18,099 nt of DNA from JAWXCB01 sp034440455 (GCA_034440455.1 JAWXCB010000024.1:1-18099); one strand, 5' to 3'; counted from the first letter of the stretch, positions 1-7,205 are shown. Translations and numbers: made by a program. Notes: generated by a model from the letters alone, not told the origin.

Positions 1-32
1 GTTTCGTGTTAACTCCGGTTGCTTTTCCTTTT

Positions 33-1169
33 TCACACATCCAAATCGTCAAGCGGGCTTTTTATTTCGCTGATTTTTTTGCTGCTCACATGGGTGTATA
101 TCATCGTGGTTTTGGGATTGTTGTGTCCCAGCAGTTCTTGAATATAGCGGATGTCTGTTCCTGCTTCTAATAAATGCGTGGCAAAGCTGTGGCGCAGCGT
201 GTGCAGTGTTGCCCGCTTTTTGATGCCGCATTTTTGCAATGCGCCTTTCAGCACCAAGGCTGCGCTGCGGTTTGTGTAGCGCTCGCCATATTGACCTTCA
301 AAGAGATAAAGTTTTGGCTGCGGCTTCCAGTTGTCATAATACTGGCGCAGCAAGGCTTTCAGTTTATCTGAATAAGGCGCATAGCGGTCTTTCTTGCCTT
401 TTGCCTGCACGATTTTTATCAGATTGCGGCTTTTGTCGAGGTCGGTTATTTTCATGGTAATTAACTCGCCTATTCTTAGCCCGCAGCTATAAATCAAGCT
501 GAGCATGGCTTTGTGCTTAATGTTGCCGGTTGCATTGAGCACGCGCTGCACTTCGTCTTTGCTCAGCACTTCGGGCAGGCGATGTTCGCTGAAGGGGCGT
601 TGCAGTTTTGAAACGTCCATACGATGCCCGCTGAAGTTGCTGTAAAACAGTTTCACCGAGCCTACCATCGCTTTTTGATAAGATACCGATAATCCGTGAG
701 CAAGGATGACTTCATAATTAAACCGCTCTACGTCTTTCTCTATAAGGGTTGTGTGGTTGGCAGGCAGGCAGAAGGTAAAAAACTGTTTTAATTGATTTAG
801 ATAGGAATGAATTGTTTGTTTGCTGTAGCGCATTTGTGCCATCCATTTTCCCAGCGCGTCTATTTGATAAATAGTTGACAGGTGCAACCCCGCATATTTT
901 ATAGCGGGCGCCTTCTTTTCAGCCGTTTGCTTTTTCAACTCGCTCGCATCGAGCGTTGCCAGCCCTTTCACTTTCTCCTTTAATAAGGTATAGACCTGAT
1001 TGGTGGGGTTCAGGTGTCACATCTTTTTGCTGCTGCTCCATCGCGTTCCGGGAATTTGCCTGATAGCGGCAATGACAGCGGCATGGCGCGGAAACTCGGC
1101 AAACATGCGCTCTTTGCCTTCGTGTTCGGCAAGATGCAGGCGAATGATGGTGGGCGCTGGATTTTCCAT
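33..1169 (-). pseudogene. Tyrosine recombinase (phage-type integrase) split by an in-frame TGA
   Basis: This is a site-specific DNA recombinase of the tyrosine family. Downstream of the stop, 312 residues are open (33-971, starting at a GTG). They contain a core-binding domain (about residues 34-115) and a catalytic domain. The visible catalytic set is R166 in GLRIGE, K191 in AKGKKDR, H257 and R260 in HTLRH, H283 in LGH, and nucleophile Y292 in MIYTH. Upstream, in the same frame, a 50-codon segment from ATG 1167-1169 reads like the N-terminal arm common in Bacteroidota integrases (IPGTRWSSSKKM). It then hits TGA at 1017-1019, where I expect the conserved Trp of that arm, and continues HLNPTNQVYTLLKEK into the long ORF. 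TGA ends other genes here, so recoding is unlikely. A shortened product starting at the GTG could still be XerC/D-like and active. The family assignment is firm; pseudogene status is inferred. Confidence 0.8.
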
Positions 1170-1244
1170 TACACCAAAAATAAAAAATATTTTATGGTCA
1201 ATAAAATAAGGTGCAAGTATTTTGTTCCATTCTGCGTGCATACT

Positions 1245-1368
1245 CGTGCATCATGGGTGCACGATGGAGCAATGTACACGAACATCCGGTCATTCTTCTT
1301 TCAGGTTAGCGCAACCTGCACCCAGGTACGGTCATACTGGGTGCAGGATGGAGCGATATGCACCAAGA
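1245..1368. repeat. Two imperfect direct repeats, each associated with a hairpin
   Basis: A roughly 36-bp unit occurs at 1249-1284 and again at 1333-1368, 84 bp apart. Both share TGGGTGCA, GATGGAGC and a CAC-rich end. The first copy is entered by the inverted repeat CGTGCA/TGCACG (1245-1250, 1258-1263). The second forms one arm of a perfect 11-bp inverted repeat, CCTGCACCCAG (1315-1325) against CTGGGTGCAGG (1337-1347), with an 11-nt loop. They lie just upstream of the recombinase start. Whether they are recombination sites, folded RNA or decayed repeat DNA cannot be decided from one copy of the locus. Confidence 0.55.
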
Positions 1369-1713
1369 AAATTATGTGAATTGTGCATTTTTATCTGCTG
1401 TATGACTATTTTATTTGCTTGATAATCAATTACAAATAAAAACATGCCTTTTATTGCATTTAATACATAAAATACAAAACATACTATTGTAGCTGCTGTA
1501 TCAATACCCACCGCGCTTGTTTTGCCAACCCGGTTGCAGAAAAAAGGACGGATGTTCTTTGTGAATTGAGCATGAAGAATTAGGAATTGCGAATTGACCA
1601 CAAATCGCTTTCTCCATTTCTAATTTCTAATTCCTAATTATTAATTCCTCATTATTTCATCACCCGCACGGGGTGTTAAAAAAAACATGCGCCCACGGCA
1701 CAATTAACCGCAT

Positions 1714-1718
1714 GGAGG
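1714..1718 (+). promoter_or_regulatory. Shine-Dalgarno-like ribosome binding site
   Basis: GGAGG lies 10 nt upstream of the ATG at 1729. Most genes in this window lack such a site, as is usual in Bacteroidota. It supports the chosen start and hints at a different translational style for this accessory gene. Confidence 0.55.
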
Positions 1719-1728
1719 CGGTAGTTCT

Positions 1729-2352
1729 ATGAGTATAATAACAAGACCTAAGTATGGCTTTGGCGGCTATAGCGACAGCACATTTGCCGACAAAGCCACG
1801 CAGATACACAGTATGATGTCGGTGTGTCCGCTGTATCCGGCACCGCCCATCGCATATCCGGCATTGCTCGCCTTGGTTCAAAATTTTAATAATGCGATTG
1901 TCGCTGCGATTAACCGCGACAAGGTGAAGGTCACGCAAGAACGAGAAATTCGTGAGGAGCTTGACCAAGCCCTGAAGACTCTGGCGATTTACATGATGAC
2001 GATCACAGATGTAAAGCTTGAAATTGAACTTTCAGGCTTTGATGTGGTGGAGCGTGGTGCGCCCATCGGCATTCCGGTGGCTCCGCAAGATGTACACACT
2101 GCCAGCGTTGCGCAGGGCACGGTGCATATTGAGTGGAAGCGCGTGCATGGGGCGTTCAACTATGTGGTGGAAGCCACTACGGGCGACCCTGAATCACCCA
2201 CTACCGTTTGGTCAAATGTGGCAGTGCCCACGCAAACCAAATGCACGGTTGAAAACCTGAATGCGCTTACTTATTACTGGTTTCGCGTGCGTGCAAATGG
2301 CGCAGCCGGTTTGAGTTTGCCCTCAGCTCCTGCAATTGGTCTTTCAGCATAA
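1729..2352 (+). CDS. Fibronectin type III domain protein with N-terminal helical region
   Basis: This 207-residue protein has no signal peptide or membrane segment that I can see. Residues 1-105 look largely helical, including a charged stretch around 65-90 (INRDKVKVTQEREIREEL), and end in a conserved-looking SGFDV segment. Residues 113-207 form one fibronectin type III domain, with a core Trp in HIEWKRV, the YVVEAT strand, and the late YYWFRVRANGAAG strand typical of the fold. I recognise the general arrangement (helical N-half, SGFDV linker, single Fn3) from Bacteroidota hypothetical proteins, but know no biochemical function. The gene stands alone between a noncoding spacer and its own terminator. 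The nearby integrase and Shine-Dalgarno start suggest an accessory or acquired gene. A structural or binding role is possible but not shown. Confidence 0.8.
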   Translation: MSIITRPKYGFGGYSDSTFADKATQIHSMMSVCPLYPAPPIAYPALLALVQNFNNAIVAAINRDKVKVTQEREIREELDQALKTLAIYMMTITDVKLEIELSGFDVVERGAPIGIPVAPQDVHTASVAQGTVHIEWKRVHGAFNYVVEATTGDPESPTTVWSNVAVPTQTKCTVENLNALTYYWFRVRANGAAGLSLPSAPAIGLSA

Positions 2353-2400
2353 TCAGCAAAGCTGCAACCACACCGGGTGTTGCAGGCTACATAAAAGAAG

Positions 2401-2440
2401 CAGCCCTTTCGCAGCAATGCGGAGGGGCTGTTTTATTTTT
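2401..2440 (+). terminator. Intrinsic terminator of the Fn3 gene
   Basis: A 12-bp stem pairs 2401-2412 with 2419-2430 and includes two G-U pairs. The loop is AGCAAT, and TTTTATTTTT follows directly. It starts 48 nt after the stop codon at 2352 and insulates the Ton cluster downstream. Confidence 0.85.
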
Positions 2441-2684
2441 AAACTGTTAGCTGCAAGCAGTTAGCTATTAGCCGTTAGTTTGAAGCTGATTTAAAACGAC
2501 TGTTGTCTGCCGACTGTCAACTGTTGACTTTCATCAGCACATGAGCAAATCATCAACTGTCGGCTTTCATCTGCATATCAACTGCAAACTTCCCCCCGCT
2601 TTGTCATAAAAATGTCACACTCTTCATCTTGCATAACAAGCCGCCCTGCCCCCCGTTATTGGTCGAAACTTTAACAAAATCCAA
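2441..2684. other. Repetitive noncoding spacer
   Basis: No gene is visible. The sequence contains diverged short repeats of the type TTAGC-AGTTAGC and CGACTGTCAACTGTTGAC, with a related CATCAACTGTCGGC further on, interrupted by CATCTGCATATCAACTGC. Such sequence is typical of decayed intergenic DNA in this phylum. Confidence 0.5.
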
Positions 2685-2715
2685 TTTGGACGGGAACGAG
2701 AAACCATTATATTTG
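2685..2715 (+). promoter_or_regulatory. Bacteroidota-type promoter for the exbB operon
   Basis: TTTG at 2685-2688 and TATATTTG at 2708-2715 are separated by 19 nt. This matches the sigma-ABfr consensus TTTG-N19-TAnnTTTG. The predicted start near 2722 would give a leader of about 240 nt before exbB, with the 89-bp repeat element lying inside it. Confidence 0.65.
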
Positions 2716-2761
2716 CGAACGCCATCAAAAACGCTGATGCTAAATTTGTCAAATCAAACAA

Positions 2762-2850
2762 GGGCTGTTCTAAAAATTCTACCACGGACACTCTCTCCTT
2801 TTGGAGAGGGAAGGGGTGAGGCGATAAAAAACCAATTTTTAGAACTGCCC
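2762..2850. repeat. 89-bp MITE-like element with internal palindrome
   Basis: The ends are 17-bp inverted repeats (2762-2778 and 2834-2850) that match at 16 of 17 positions, GGGCTGTTC on the left and GAACTGCCC on the right. Inside lies CTCTCC-TTTT-GGAGAG (2793-2808) followed by GGGGTGAGGC (2813-2822). The same core plus tail occurs at 6177-6210 without the terminal repeats. No obvious target-site duplication flanks it. It has no coding capacity, so any mobility would depend on a transposase elsewhere. Confidence 0.65.
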
Positions 2851-2962
2851 ATAAACAAAATGAAACATTTGCAGGTTCTTGCCCGCTTCGTTTCACAATA
2901 AGAGTTGCAATTTTTAATCATTCAATAAACCTTTTAAAAACCACCTTAAAACTTAATTACCC

Positions 2963-3772
2963 ATGGAACAATCGCTGCAAAAGAATAGCCTGTTTAAATC
3001 CTTGTTTGCAACGCTTACCATACCCATTGTTATCGCGGTGTGCGTAGTGATATACCTCTTTGTATTGGGCAGTCCCTCAAATTTTATCGGAAACGATCCG
3101 AATAATCACCCGCTGCCGGGCAATTATCTCGGCATGGTTTATAAAGGAGGATTTATCGTGCCGATTTTGATGTCGTTATTCTTAATGGTAATCACGTACT
3201 CTATTGAGCGCTTCATCACTATTTCAAAAGCAAGCGGAAAAGGAAATACCGATAGTTTCCTGTTTAAAATCAGAGGATTGTTGCTTTCCAACAGCATAGA
3301 ACAGGCAGTGAGCGAATGCGATGCGCAGAAAGGTTCGCTTGGCAGCGTAGTGAAATCAGGCTTGAGAAAATATAAGGAGATGCAGGGCGACAAGGAACTG
3401 TCAAAAGACCAGAAAGTGCTTGCCATTCAAAAAGATATTGAAGAAGCTACGGAACTTGAACTGCCGGCTTTGGAACAAAATCTGCCGATTATCGCTACGA
3501 TTGCATCTGTGGCAACGCTGGTCGGATTGTTGGGAACAGTAATCGGGATGATTAAGGCATTTGCCGCTCTTGCAACGGCAGGCGCGCCTGATTCTGTTGC
3601 GCTTGCAAATGGAATTTCTGAGGCGCTTATTAATACAGCGCTTGGCATCAGCGGTTCCGCAATTGCAATCATCTCTTATAACTTTTTCACCAGCAAAATT
3701 GACAAGCTCACTTATAGTATTGATGAAGCGGGCTTCAGCATTTTGCAAACATTCTCAACCACCCAGAAATAA
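2963..3772 (+). CDS. exbB: ExbB/TolQ/MotA-family proton channel
   Basis: This is the inner-membrane proton-channel subunit that, with ExbD, powers TonB. The protein has 269 residues. Hydrophobic segments lie at about 15-36, 60-80, 173-197 and 222-243; the first is an extra N-terminal segment relative to the three-segment E. coli protein. Family signatures are GLLGTVIGM at 188-196, with Thr192 facing the channel, and SEALINTALG at 219-228, with Thr225. The cytoplasmic loop (about 81-170) is charged and helical, ending in ATELELPALEQNLPIIA, the usual run-up to the third segment. It is the first gene of a same-strand cluster; exbD follows after 6 nt, implying co-transcription and probably coupled translation. 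The promoter at 2685-2715 is its likely source. Family assignment is secure; the partner receptors are not known from sequence. Confidence 0.95.
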   Translation: MEQSLQKNSLFKSLFATLTIPIVIAVCVVIYLFVLGSPSNFIGNDPNNHPLPGNYLGMVYKGGFIVPILMSLFLMVITYSIERFITISKASGKGNTDSFLFKIRGLLLSNSIEQAVSECDAQKGSLGSVVKSGLRKYKEMQGDKELSKDQKVLAIQKDIEEATELELPALEQNLPIIATIASVATLVGLLGTVIGMIKAFAALATAGAPDSVALANGISEALINTALGISGSAIAIISYNFFTSKIDKLTYSIDEAGFSILQTFSTTQK

Positions 3773-3778
3773 TCCGGG

Positions 3779-4381
3779 ATGCCAAAAGTTAAAATACCAA
3801 GGAAGAGTACCAGTATTGACATGACCGCCATGACCGATGTGGCGTTCCTGCTGCTCACCTTCTTCATGCTCACCACGAAGTTTAAGCCGGATGAGCCGGT
3901 GCAGGTGGACACGCCTTCGTCTATTTCAGACAAGTTATTGCCGGAAACGGACATCATCCAGATATTGGTGGATGGCGATGGAAGAGTGTTTTTTGGAATT
4001 GACGGGCAGCCCACGCGGGCAAGCATGTTGGATAAAATGGCAAAACGCCACAACCTGACATTCACGGAGCAGGAAAGAGCAAAATTCTCCCTGCTTTCCA
4101 CCTTTGGAGTGCCGGTGAGCAATATGAAACAGTTGCTTTCACTTTCAGGCGATGAGCGCAACGCCTTGAAGCAGCCGGGTGTGCCGATTGATTCATTAAA
4201 TAATGAGTTGGGCGAATGGGTGTTATATGCGCGCCAGTCAAACCCCAAGTTCAGAATTGCCATCAAGGGCGACCGCGATGCAAGCTTCCCGGTGGTGAAG
4301 CGTGTGTTTGATATTTTGCAGGAAAGGCAAATCAATAAGTTCAATTTTATAACAAGTTTGGAAGCTGCTCCGCAGGATTAA
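3779..4381 (+). CDS. exbD: ExbD/TolR-family biopolymer transport protein (first copy)
   Basis: This is a proton-conducting partner of ExbB, with a short cytoplasmic N-terminus, one membrane helix (about residues 18-34) and a periplasmic domain. The helix begins MTDVAFLLLTFFMLTT, with Asp20 at the site of the protonatable Asp of ExbD. At 200 residues it is longer than E. coli ExbD (141). Extra sequence lies in the periplasmic part, around residues 80-140, before the conserved end (FRIAIKGDRDASFPVVKRVFDILQE). A second, diverged copy follows 72 nt downstream. Two ExbD proteins per operon are common in Bacteroidota and may form mixed assemblies; that is inference. Confidence 0.94.
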   Translation: MPKVKIPRKSTSIDMTAMTDVAFLLLTFFMLTTKFKPDEPVQVDTPSSISDKLLPETDIIQILVDGDGRVFFGIDGQPTRASMLDKMAKRHNLTFTEQERAKFSLLSTFGVPVSNMKQLLSLSGDERNALKQPGVPIDSLNNELGEWVLYARQSNPKFRIAIKGDRDASFPVVKRVFDILQERQINKFNFITSLEAAPQD

Positions 4382-4453
4382 GGGCAGCATTATTTGAAAG
4401 CGTGTTTGTGGAGTTTTAAATAAAAGGCATCTCTACTAAAACAAAAAAAGACA

Positions 4454-5068
4454 ATGGCCGAAATTGCTTCAGATGGCGGTGGGAAGAAAGGCGGGAAATC
4501 CCGCTCAAAGAAAATGTCCACCAAGATTGACTTCACTCCAATGGTGGACTTGGGCTTTTTGTTGATTACCTTCTTTATGCTCACCACTACATTGAGCAAG
4601 CCCAAGACGATGGAAATCAACATGCCGGAGAAAGATAACATCACCGACTCAACGAAGGTGAAAGCGTCAACAGCGTTGACATTGATATTATCAGAAAACG
4701 ACAAGATGTATTATTACTTCGGCATCGGTGAAAACGGACAACCACCTGAAGTGAAAACAACAAACTTCTCTTCGAAAGGAATCCGTAAAATATTGCTTGA
4801 AAGAAATGAGCCGCAAATCAAAAAGATTAACGCGCTGCGGGCAAAACTGAATGCCCGGCAGATAACAGTAGAGGAGTTTAAGAAAGAAGCGGGAATAGTA
4901 AAATCCGATAAAAACGCGCTAATGGTGCTGATAAAATCGGATGATAAGGCGAAATACAAAAACCTGATTGATATTTTGGATGAAATGCAAATCACCAGCG
5001 TAGGTAAATATGCCATCGTGGATATTACGCCTCCGGAATTGGAAATGATTGCGAGCGTTCCACTATAA
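4454..5068 (+). CDS. exbD: ExbD/TolR-family biopolymer transport protein (second copy)
   Basis: This is a second ExbD of 204 residues. A Lys/Gly-rich cytoplasmic tail (about 1-24) is followed by DFTPMVDLGFLLITFFMLTT, where Asp32 is the expected protonatable membrane Asp. The periplasmic part carries its own insertion, a Lys-rich segment about 115-155 including KKINALRAKLNARQITVEEF. It ends with the family pattern ALMVLIKSDDKAKYKNLIDILDE. The two ExbD copies are clearly different outside the membrane helix, so this is an old duplication with likely division of labour, not a recent repeat. The preceding 72-nt gap shows no terminator. tonB follows after 32 nt. Confidence 0.94.
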   Translation: MAEIASDGGGKKGGKSRSKKMSTKIDFTPMVDLGFLLITFFMLTTTLSKPKTMEINMPEKDNITDSTKVKASTALTLILSENDKMYYYFGIGENGQPPEVKTTNFSSKGIRKILLERNEPQIKKINALRAKLNARQITVEEFKKEAGIVKSDKNALMVLIKSDDKAKYKNLIDILDEMQITSVGKYAIVDITPPELEMIASVPL

Positions 5069-5100
5069 GAGTATGCTAACTTCTAAAAAGGATTAAGCGA

Positions 5101-5898
5101 ATGACATCAATTTTCAGCGACAGTTGGATCGGGCTTGTTTTCGAGGGCAGGAATAAAGAATACGGGGCTTATGACCTGCGCAGGCGTTCCGTGCGCAATG
5201 CCGGAATAGCAGTGTTGGTCTCCATTTCATTATTTGCCTTTGCGCTCACGCTGCCTATGATTTTGAAAGCGTTAAGCAGCGAAGATGACGAAGCAGCGAA
5301 AGTGAAAATTGCAATAGATGTTGAATTGCTGGCTCCTCCTCCCATTGACCCGAACGAGCCGCCACCTCCTCCTGTGGAACCACCGCCACCGTTAAAGACT
5401 ACCATCAAGTTCACACCGCCCACCATCGTGAAAGACGAAGAAGTAACGGAAGAAGACGAACCACCGGCACAAGATGAATTTGAAGAAGCAGATGCAGGCG
5501 CAACAACAGAGCAGGGCGACACATCAGGCGTTGACTTGAGTTTGCTTGATGGATCGGGTGAGGATGTAATTGGCGACCAAATTGACCAGGTATTTACTGT
5601 GGTAGAACAAATGCCCGAATTCCCCGGTGGTGAAATGGCGTTGTTGAAATATCTTGGCAGCATTCCTTATCCGGCAATTGCAAAAGAAAATGACATTGAA
5701 GGCTCCGTGTATATCCGCTTCGTGATCGAAAAGTCAGGTAACGTAAGCACGGTGGAAGTGGCAAAAGGCTCCGATAAGATTTTGAATGAAGCCGCTATTG
5801 CACACGTTAAGAAAATGCCCCCATGGAAAGCCGGCAAACAAAATGGAAAGGAAGTGAAGGTGCAATACATCGTTCCGATTAAATTCATTTTGCAGTAG
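5101..5898 (+). CDS. tonB: TonB-family energy transducer
   Basis: TonB carries energy from the ExbB-ExbD motor across the periplasm to TonB-dependent receptors. This 265-residue protein opens with a cytoplasmic segment containing GRNKEYGAYDLRRR (about 16-29), a hallmark of Bacteroidota TonB. One membrane anchor follows at about 34-55. A Pro-rich span is at 78-97 (PPPIDPNEPPPPPVEPPPP), then an acidic stretch at about 110-160. The C-terminal TonB domain covers about 183-265, with YPAIAKENDIEGSVYIRF, the DKILNEAAIAHVKKMPPWKAG helix and a final VQYIVPIKF strand. All parts are present and intact. It is the fourth gene of the Ton cluster. The receptor at 14810-17302 is one plausible client, though several TonB paralogues usually exist in such genomes. 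Confidence 0.94.
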   Translation: MTSIFSDSWIGLVFEGRNKEYGAYDLRRRSVRNAGIAVLVSISLFAFALTLPMILKALSSEDDEAAKVKIAIDVELLAPPPIDPNEPPPPPVEPPPPLKTTIKFTPPTIVKDEEVTEEDEPPAQDEFEEADAGATTEQGDTSGVDLSLLDGSGEDVIGDQIDQVFTVVEQMPEFPGGEMALLKYLGSIPYPAIAKENDIEGSVYIRFVIEKSGNVSTVEVAKGSDKILNEAAIAHVKKMPPWKAGKQNGKEVKVQYIVPIKFILQ

Positions 5899-5952
5899 TT
5901 CTGTAGTCAGACGCGCCCTCTCGTCACCACTTTTGATTTCAAGAAAATAGCT

Positions 5953-6144
5953 ATGCACAAACCGCTTTATTATTTCAGCATGATGATGGCGGTGATTTAT
6001 ACCCTCACCGGAATCTTTTTCATCGCATTCGGAGGACAATATTCAACCAACATGCCTTCGTGGTTTCATTTTGCATTTGGGGGGCTGTTAGTGCTTTACG
6101 GAGTTTTCCGCATCTCAAGGTTGCGCAATTCAAAACCTCAATGA
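5953..6144 (+). CDS. Small two-helix membrane protein in the Ton cluster
   Basis: This 63-residue protein has two predicted membrane segments, about 7-28 (FSMMMAVIYTLTGIFFIAFGG) and 36-54 (WFHFAFGGLLVLYGVFRIS), and a short basic tail (RLRNSKPQ). I know no named family. Its stop overlaps the next start as ATGA at 6141-6144, an arrangement that often couples translation of two genes. It lies 54 nt after tonB. A role in assembling or tuning the Ton complex is possible from position only. The frame is supported by the clear hydrophobic pattern, the positive tail and the tight packing with both neighbours. Confidence 0.75.
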   Translation: MHKPLYYFSMMMAVIYTLTGIFFIAFGGQYSTNMPSWFHFAFGGLLVLYGVFRISRLRNSKPQ

Positions 6145-7127
6145 TAATGATGAGTAAACGTACAAACGCTCAAGCTCCCCTCTCCCTTGGAGAGGGGGCG
6201 GGGGTGAGGCAATTGCTTACTGCTGTTTTTTTGTTTTCGATTCTCTTTCTTTCCTCCTGCAAGCAGGGAAACGCGCCAACCGACAATCCTACTTCCGGGC
6301 ATATAAAAATCAGTGTGGACGAAACATTCTATCCTTTTTTTGATGCGGAAATCGCGGTGTTTCACAGTATCTATCGGTTTGCAGTAATTAACGCTGCTTA
6401 TGTATCCGAAGGGCAGGCAGTGAAAGACCTGCTTGCAGATTCAACAAAACTCATTGTCATTTCGCGCGAACTGAATGCAGACGAAATGAAATATTTTGAA
6501 GAGCAAAAACTTTTCCCGAAAGCATTAAAAATTGCAACGGATGCCATTGCGCTGGTAACGCATCCTGAAAACAAGGATACTGCGCTCACGATGCAGCAAT
6601 TAGAATTACTCTTCACGGGCAAAGCCGACAACTGGAATTTACTCGATGCGCAGAATGACCCCCTGGAAATCCGCGTAATATTTGATAACACGAATTCAAG
6701 CACAGCGCGTTTTATCAAAGAAAAATTCAACACCGAACTGCCCGCATATTGTTTCGCTGCAAATAATAATGCAGAAGTTGTAAAGTATGTTGCCGAGCAT
6801 AAAAATGCGCTGGGTGTGATTGGCGTAAACTGGATCAGTGATTCCGATGATTCAACTTCGATTGATTTTATGGACAAAGTGAATGTGCTGCGCATTATCA
6901 GCGATTCATCAGACACGCGCGGAAAACAACCTTATCAGGCTTACATTGCGCAAGGTTCTTACCCGCTCACCAGAAATATTTACATGGTGAGCAGTGAAGC
7001 GCGTAGCGGGCTGGCAACGGGACTTACCGCATTTGTTGCAAGCGACCCGGGGCAACGTATTATCCTCAAAGCAGGCTTGGTGCCCGCCACCATGCCTGTG
7101 CGCATCTTGGGTTTTGGCAATTATTGA
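6141..7127 (+). CDS. PstS-like substrate-binding lipoprotein
   Basis: This is a periplasmic-binding-protein fold lipoprotein resembling phosphate-binding PstS. From ATG 6141 it has 328 residues. The hydrophobic stretch QLLTAVFLFSILFLSSC ends in lipobox LSSC with Cys40. The mature part shows family landmarks: an early ISVDETFYPFF strand, VISRELNADEM, IALVTHPENKDTALTMQQLELLFTGK, and NTNSSTARFIKEKF near the ligand loop. No pstC, pstA or pstB lies nearby. The N-region is odd: residues 12-23 (APLSLGEGAGVR) are the translation of a palindromic repeat. GTG at 6204 would instead give the canonical signal MRQLLTAVFLFSILFLSSC. Starts at ATG 6147 or 6150 are also open. ATG 6141 is listed because of its ATGA overlap with the upstream gene. 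Ligand and partner are unknown. Confidence 0.85.
   Translation: MIMMSKRTNAQAPLSLGEGAGVRQLLTAVFLFSILFLSSCKQGNAPTDNPTSGHIKISVDETFYPFFDAEIAVFHSIYRFAVINAAYVSEGQAVKDLLADSTKLIVISRELNADEMKYFEEQKLFPKALKIATDAIALVTHPENKDTALTMQQLELLFTGKADNWNLLDAQNDPLEIRVIFDNTNSSTARFIKEKFNTELPAYCFAANNNAEVVKYVAEHKNALGVIGVNWISDSDDSTSIDFMDKVNVLRIISDSSDTRGKQPYQAYIAQGSYPLTRNIYMVSSEARSGLATGLTAFVASDPGQRIILKAGLVPATMPVRILGFGNY
6177..6210. repeat. Palindromic repeat inside the lipoprotein signal region
   Basis: A perfect 9-bp inverted repeat, CCCCTCTCC (6177-6185) and GGAGAGGGG (6189-6197), has a 3-nt loop. It is followed by GGGGTGAGGC (6201-6210). The same core and tail occur at 2793-2822. Such elements are common between genes in Bacteroidota; here it is in frame with, and translated by, the PstS-like gene. 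Confidence 0.8.
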
Positions 7128-7205
7128 AAAGTTGGTCTATTGTTTGATTTACGTTAGGCGGTCATTGTTTATTTTTATCACCCCAATTATAAAGCGAACG
7201 ACATC

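Larger units (their letters stand above)
1170..1728. other. Noncoding spacer with repeats
   Basis: This is about 560 bases between the integrase and the fibronectin type III gene. Short open frames occur on both strands but none resembles a known protein. The stretch holds the paired hairpin repeat described separately. It also holds an AT-rich inverted repeat, AATTAGGAATT at 1578-1588 against AATTCCTAATT at 1629-1639, a perfect 11-bp match of a type common as decayed spacer DNA in Bacteroidota. A short hairpin, CACCC/GGGTG, lies at 1661-1675. I see no RNA gene. Confidence 0.6.

Noticed and set aside
1017..1019. TGA read as tryptophan or selenocysteine
   Set aside because: TGA is a normal stop for several genes here and the other Trp codons of the integrase are TGG; no selenocysteine hairpin is apparent.
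1000..1422. Forward-strand short open frames
   Set aside because: They lie antisense to the integrase arm and across hairpin repeats, and encode Cys-rich, low-quality sequence without recognisable features.
2624..2901. Open frames on both strands before exbB
   Set aside because: They cross the promoter and the MITE-like repeat and encode the repeat translation (SPHPFPLQKE), a common false gene.
5169..5663. Antisense open frame across tonB
   Set aside because: Its Gly/Ser-rich product is the reverse reading of the proline-rich tonB codons; it is a composition shadow.
6060..6140. Upstream extension of the PstS-like gene
   Set aside because: The extension lies fully inside the small membrane protein gene in another frame and would put the signal peptide about 67 residues into the protein.
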